DNA of 64,000 bases from Blumeriella jaapii (lineage: Eukaryota; Ascomycota; Leotiomycetes; Helotiales; Drepanopezizaceae), in assembly GCA_009599575.1 (NCBI GenBank), contig VWND01000069.1:1-64000 (forward strand), in the 5' to 3' direction. Below the pieces are notes generated by a model. The model was not told the DNA's origin and did no database searches. It was given only the letters and a program-made list of their open reading frames with translations. Shown here piece after piece: positions 60,522-64,000 of the stretch; position 1 is the stretch's first letter, and each line of letters starts with the position of its first letter. The translations under genes and the position numbers were made by a program.

Positions 60522-60685
60522 CACGTGACGTGCCACGCTCCACGCTCCAGTCTCGAGTCCCGCGTCCCGCGTCCCGCGTCTCGAGTTTCAAGCTTCGCGT
60601 TTCAAGCTTCGACTCCCGAGTCTCGAGTATCGGCCAAGCTCGCAACCCACCTGTACCGTACTCCCCCCCCCCCCCCCCCCACGTG
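60522..60685. promoter_or_regulatory. GPI18 upstream region: two CACGTG boxes and an 18-bp C run
   Basis: CACGTGACGT at 60522-60531 and CACGTG at 60680-60685, the latter directly after C18 (60663-60680). The GPI18 start codon follows 112 bp later, after an A-rich leader. Confidence 0.45.
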
Positions 60686-60796
60686 AAAATAAACAAACAA
60701 ACCGAAAAAACACTAACAAAAGAAGAAACACAAATCCTCACGACGCGTGAACCGCGATCGGTCCGACCAACTCCGAGCGGGCCATGCTCGCAAACC

Positions 60797-62311
60797 ATGT
60801 CGCTGTTGACTCGTCGACCGCCAGATCAAGATCCTCATCCTCGTCCTCGTCCTCGTTCTCGTCTTCGTCTTCCTCATCTCCCTCATCACCATCCCGTCCG
60901 CTCTCTCCTCGGCCTCTTTCTCCTCTGGAAGTCCTGTCTTCTGCTCGTGGCCGTCGCCAGTCCAGGTCCCGGCTATGACTCCTCGGCCGGCCTTCTGCGG
61001 CTCCCAGCAGCAGCACCAGCAGCAGCAGCACCGGGCAGCGGCCATGCGAGAGAATGGCCAGCCGTCGCCCTGCGCGCCGTCGTCGCCAAGTTGCTGCGAT
61101 GGGACGCCCTGTACTTTGTCAGCGCCTCCCAGCGCGGCTATCTCTTCGAGCAAGAATGGGCCTTTGGATGGGGTTTCACCCGGCTCGTGGCAGCCTGCAC
61201 AACACGTGAGCAGCAGCAGCAGCAGCAGCCCATCTCTCCCCCTTCGCTTCTCTCTCCAGACTAACACGGCCAGCAGTCGTGAAAGCCGTGGGCCTGTCCG
61301 GCGCTGGTGCCGGTCTGGAAGCCCCCGTGGCCGTCGCCATCGCCCATGCCTCCCACCTGCTCTCGGTCCTGGCGGTCTTCGGCCTGACCCGGGCTCTCTT
61401 CCCGAACGCATCGGCCGCCTTCGCCTTCAAAGCGGCCTCGCTGCACATCCTCTCTCCCGCCGGTCTTTTCCTGTCGGCCCCCTACGCCGAGAGCTCGTGT
61501 GCCTTGTTGAGTCTCGTGGGCTGCCTCGTGTTCACCCACAGCCTGGTCCACGCGGGCCCGAACACGGCGGCTCACGATGTGCTGGTCGTCGGAGCTGGCA
61601 TCTGCTTTGGGCTCGCGACCACGCTGCGGAGCAACGGCATCTTGAACGGCTGCTGCTCGAAGACGCATGCAGAACGCTGGACGACCTGAGGCACGGCCTC
61701 CGCTTGCACGCCATCCGTCGACTGCTCGCCGCAGGCGTGGGTGGCATGAGCGTTGCCGCCGGTTTTCTCGTGCCGCAGTACCTGGCCTACTCGGAGTACT
61801 GTGCGGGCCCCGATCCGATGGCCAGGCCGTGGTGTGGAAGGGCTCTTCCCAGCATCTACACGTTTGTCCAGGAGCACTACTGGTACTTGTCGCCCTCCTC
61901 CATTCTCGCATTGCCATTTTGACCTGACCTAGGAATTGTGGCTTCCTCCGATACTGGACCGGGTCCAATGCTCCGCTGTTCCTCCTCGCCGCGCCCATGT
62001 TTGCTGTCCTGACGGCTTCTAGTTGGTGGGTCTTGACTCTCGGGAACCCAAGCTCCTCCCTGGAGCCCCGGAGCAGGCAGATCCTGCGGAATCTCGCAGT
62101 GTCCCAGCTGTTCTTGGCCCTGTTCACATTGACTACCGCCCACGTTCAAATTATCACGCGGATCTCGTCGGCACACCCGGTTTGGCTGTGGTATGGGTCA
62201 GGCGCGCCAAAGAATGCGAAGACTCTGCTCGAGAGGTATCTGGTGAAATTTATGGTCATGTATGCCTTGATACAAGGGGCCTTGTTTGCCTCTTTTCTCC
62301 CTCCAGCCTAG
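60797..62311 (+). CDS. GPI18: GPI mannosyltransferase 2 (Gpi18/PIG-V), three exons, one-base frameshift
   Basis: PIG-V/Gpi18 adds the second mannose (alpha-1,6) to the GPI anchor precursor in the ER lumen; it is a multi-pass membrane protein. Exons: 60797-61205, 61277-61882, 61933-62311. Intron 1 (71 bp, GTGAGC..CTAAC..CAG) and intron 2 (50 bp, GTACTT..CTGAC..TAG) both restore conserved text. Seen: a membrane segment at about 36-54; RWDALYF (101-107), the conserved lumenal WD motif of the family; FEQEWAFGWG (117-126); SAPYAESSCALLSLVG; TTLRSNGILNG; SIYTFVQEHYW joined to NCGFLRYWTGSNAPLFLLAA. After SNGILNG at about 61650 the frame shifts by one missing base, and the next frame continues LLLEDACRTL. 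With that base the protein has about 464 aa, normal for fungi. The start has a good CAAACCATG context. Neighbouring genes are unrelated. Confidence 0.9.
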
Positions 62312-63342
62312 CCTTTATGCCGGCGCGCCCAAAGCCCCCAAGATGAGATAGACCCCGTTTTCATCGTGGAAATCAGCTGGAAGCAGCTTTCCTTTCATCG
62401 TGATGGTGTTCCAGGGCTTCACGGTATGGAGTAGACCGTACGGTGTACAGTACAGTACTACCACCATATGATTCACGCTAGCCATCACATCGTATTCTTC
62501 TTTCGCTACAGGAAATTAAATTTCTTACTGCCGCAAGACACGTTGCTTATGACGAGAAACGCTTTTGAGTTTGGATCAGAGCGTACAGGTGAGATTCTCA
62601 ATGGCTTCCTTTTCATGTCCTTGCCCTGTGATCTTACTGAATTTGTCGGTCCGCGAGATGTAGCCGTATGCGGGCTTGGAGCCCACAGCTCGGTGTACAC
62701 GACGTTCTCCGATGGCTTCTTTTCATCTGAAATGTCGCAACGCGCCGTGAAGATCTTCGTAGGAGAGTTTTTAAAGCATGCCTTTCTCCACTTTCACGTT
62801 CGATATGCTGCGGGGCATGCTGTCATCCGTCAAACCTTGGTGAGAACTTCTTTTCAGTCGGACGCCTCCGCAACGAAAGAGGATGAATCTCGCTCAAAGC
62901 TTCCGGCCAGACAGTTTTCCTGCCATAGTCTTTGCACTGTTCTGTTGATCTGCCGTCAAGATCCAAGCCGAGATCTCGCAGTTTGGTGCCAAGACGCCAG
63001 CAAGGCGGCAAGCTTGAGCTTCTACATAAGCCTTTGAGACGACCTCTCAACATCGACAGCCTTTGACACGAACTCTCCACCGCGACCTTTTTCTTACAGT
63101 ACAGTACTTTCCACGCACCATCCCCCGTCGACGATTCCTTCATCTTACCTTGCGCAACACCTTCTCCCAGCTGGACGCAAAAGACAGCGCTTGTTCGGCT
63201 GGTGCGGCCTCGGGCCTACCAGAAATCCCTCCTCCAACGAAGATAGCTGCAGACCTCTCTCTCTCTGCCCCAGAAGAACGAATGCGTTCGCAAACCGCGC
63301 TCCTGCGTTCCAGCAAGCTCCGCGTTGATTCGACGGATCATC
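62312..63342. other. Intergenic region with TACAGTAC motifs; one unassigned ORF
   Basis: It lies between the GPI18 stop and the next start codon. TACAGTACAGTACT at 62446-62459 and ACAGTACAGTAC at 63096-63107. A 189-codon frame (62468-63037) has no recognisable domain, no good start context and mixed composition. I regard it as probably non-coding or untranslated sequence. Confidence 0.45.
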
Positions 63343-64000
63343 ATGTGGCACGGCAATCATAATGGCTTTGGTCCGCCCATCGCTCCATTCCCAAATCATC
63401 TTACTGTAGAGGAGGAGTGCCCAGCTGCGCTTCTCAACGCTCAGTCTCTGCCCGGGCAATCGTCGCATTTCCTGCAACAAGTAAGTCTGCCACATATGCA
63501 GCAGCACTACGATGGTAGCCCTGGCGAATCATTCCAGCCCGAGGTCAGCCTGTGTAATGAAGCCGCATTCAAGCAGAGTCAGATGTCGCAGACGGTTCCT
63601 CGAGTAAGTGGTGGGCAAGATGGGGCCGTCGCGGTGGTGGTGGCGCCTTCTCGACCTTACTCCGAGCTCCCTCTGGTGAGCCTACAGCTGACACGAAGCT
63701 CTTCCAGTTCTCGCCGCCCAGCGCGCAGCCCACAACTCCTACGGCGAGATCGACTATTGCAATCAATGACAAAACGGCAAAATTAAAAGCACAATTGATG
63801 GCGAAACTGGGCAAGGCCAAAGCAGACCGAGCACACTCTGCCACCCTAACAGTCACGAATTCTGCCCTCGACAACACCCCAACCACCGCCGCCGCCGCCG
63901 ACCCTTCAAACATGTCGCGAAGACCCTCGCAGACACCCAATGTAACGTCCGAGAGACAAGAACAAAGCCTCGACGAGCTCATCTCGCAGCATTCCGAACC
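63343..64000 (+). CDS. N-terminal part of an unassigned protein, cut by window end
   Basis: Two exons fit: 63343-63603 and 63708 to beyond the window. The intron (63604-63707, 104 bp) has GTAAGT, a CTGAC branch site and TTCCAG and keeps phase 0, joining SQTVPR to FSPPSAQPTTPTA. The visible 184 residues are low-complexity, Gln/Ser/Pro-rich, with a basic helix-like block KTAKLKAQLMAKLGKAKADR at about 108-127 and the end LDELISQHSE. I do not recognise the family. The Lys-rich block followed by a disordered acidic stretch recalls the N-terminus of some fungal zinc-finger nuclear proteins, but the diagnostic part would lie beyond the window. The start could also be 63325, six codons upstream in the same frame. 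Confidence 0.6.

Larger units (their letters stand above)
58426..60796. other. Long intergenic region between divergent genes, no gene seen
   Basis: About 2.4 kb between the serine-rich gene (minus) and GPI18 (plus). It is dominated by microsatellites, purine tracts, G and C homopolymers and GTACAGTAC palindromes. Its open frames are repeat-driven. It should contain both promoters; I see no convincing TATA box. Confidence 0.6.

Noticed and set aside
62468..63037. 189-codon ORF as a gene
   Set aside because: No domain, unusual composition and a competing frame on the other strand; kept only as a note in the intergenic entry.
49000..64000. tRNA or rRNA genes, biosynthetic gene cluster, defence system
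   Set aside because: I looked for cloverleaf-like A/B boxes, rRNA core sequence and clustered enzyme domains and saw none; short tRNAs could be missed by eye.

Overview
The window looks like a chromosome arm of a filamentous ascomycete (Pezizomycotina, probably Sordariomycetes-like). The grounds are short introns of 50-104 bp with GT..CTGAC/CTAAC..AG signals, a fungal Blm10 proteasome activator, and a sharp split into two compartments. Positions 1 to about 48.8 kb are an extremely AT-rich, gene-free block of retrotransposons degraded by RIP (repeat-induced point mutation: C to T and G to A, mostly at CpA/TpG). Positions about 49 to 64 kb are GC-rich and carry normal genes.

The AT-rich block is a stack of nested Ty3/Gypsy LTR retrotransposons whose insertion order can be read from 5-bp target-site duplications (TSDs). 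From the left there is a partial family-A element (1-2592, minus strand) lying in the integrase of an older element; an unassigned RIP-mutated coding relic (4.8-7.3 kb); a 1.6-kb microsatellite that changes strand in the middle; and a palindromic AATCG tract. Next comes family-C element C1 (minus), interrupted by element D (10307-16747, plus, TSD GAAAT). A second family-C element, C2 (20298-28663, minus), landed 5 bp from the end of the C1 LTR (TSD GTTCC) and itself received a 1-kb TRIM-like element with identical LTRs (21952-22960, TSD TTATT). After a remnant of a family-B LTR and half of another C LTR comes element B (29086-48146, plus, TSD ATAAG). B contains two complete family-A elements, A1 (plus, TSD GGACC) and A2 (minus, TSD AGAAT). 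LTR scraps mark the boundary at 48.2-48.8 kb.

The GC-rich part holds four genes. Blm10/PA200 (minus) is a three-exon gene whose first and last exons lie outside the main open frame. A serine/proline-rich fungal protein of unknown function (minus) contains a one-base frameshift at a C7 run. GPI18/PIG-V (plus), the second GPI mannosyltransferase, has three exons and a one-base frameshift. The last gene (plus) is unassigned and runs off the window end. Intergenic DNA is rich in microsatellites, G/C homopolymers and copies of the palindrome GTACTGTACAGTAC. The four genes do not form a pathway or cluster; they are ordinary housekeeping-type neighbours next to a transposon-rich, probably heterochromatic block.

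I found no new defence, biosynthetic or mobile system. The most informative items are the readable insertion history, the young RIP-free TRIM, the palindromic and strand-switching repeats, and the corrected gene models.
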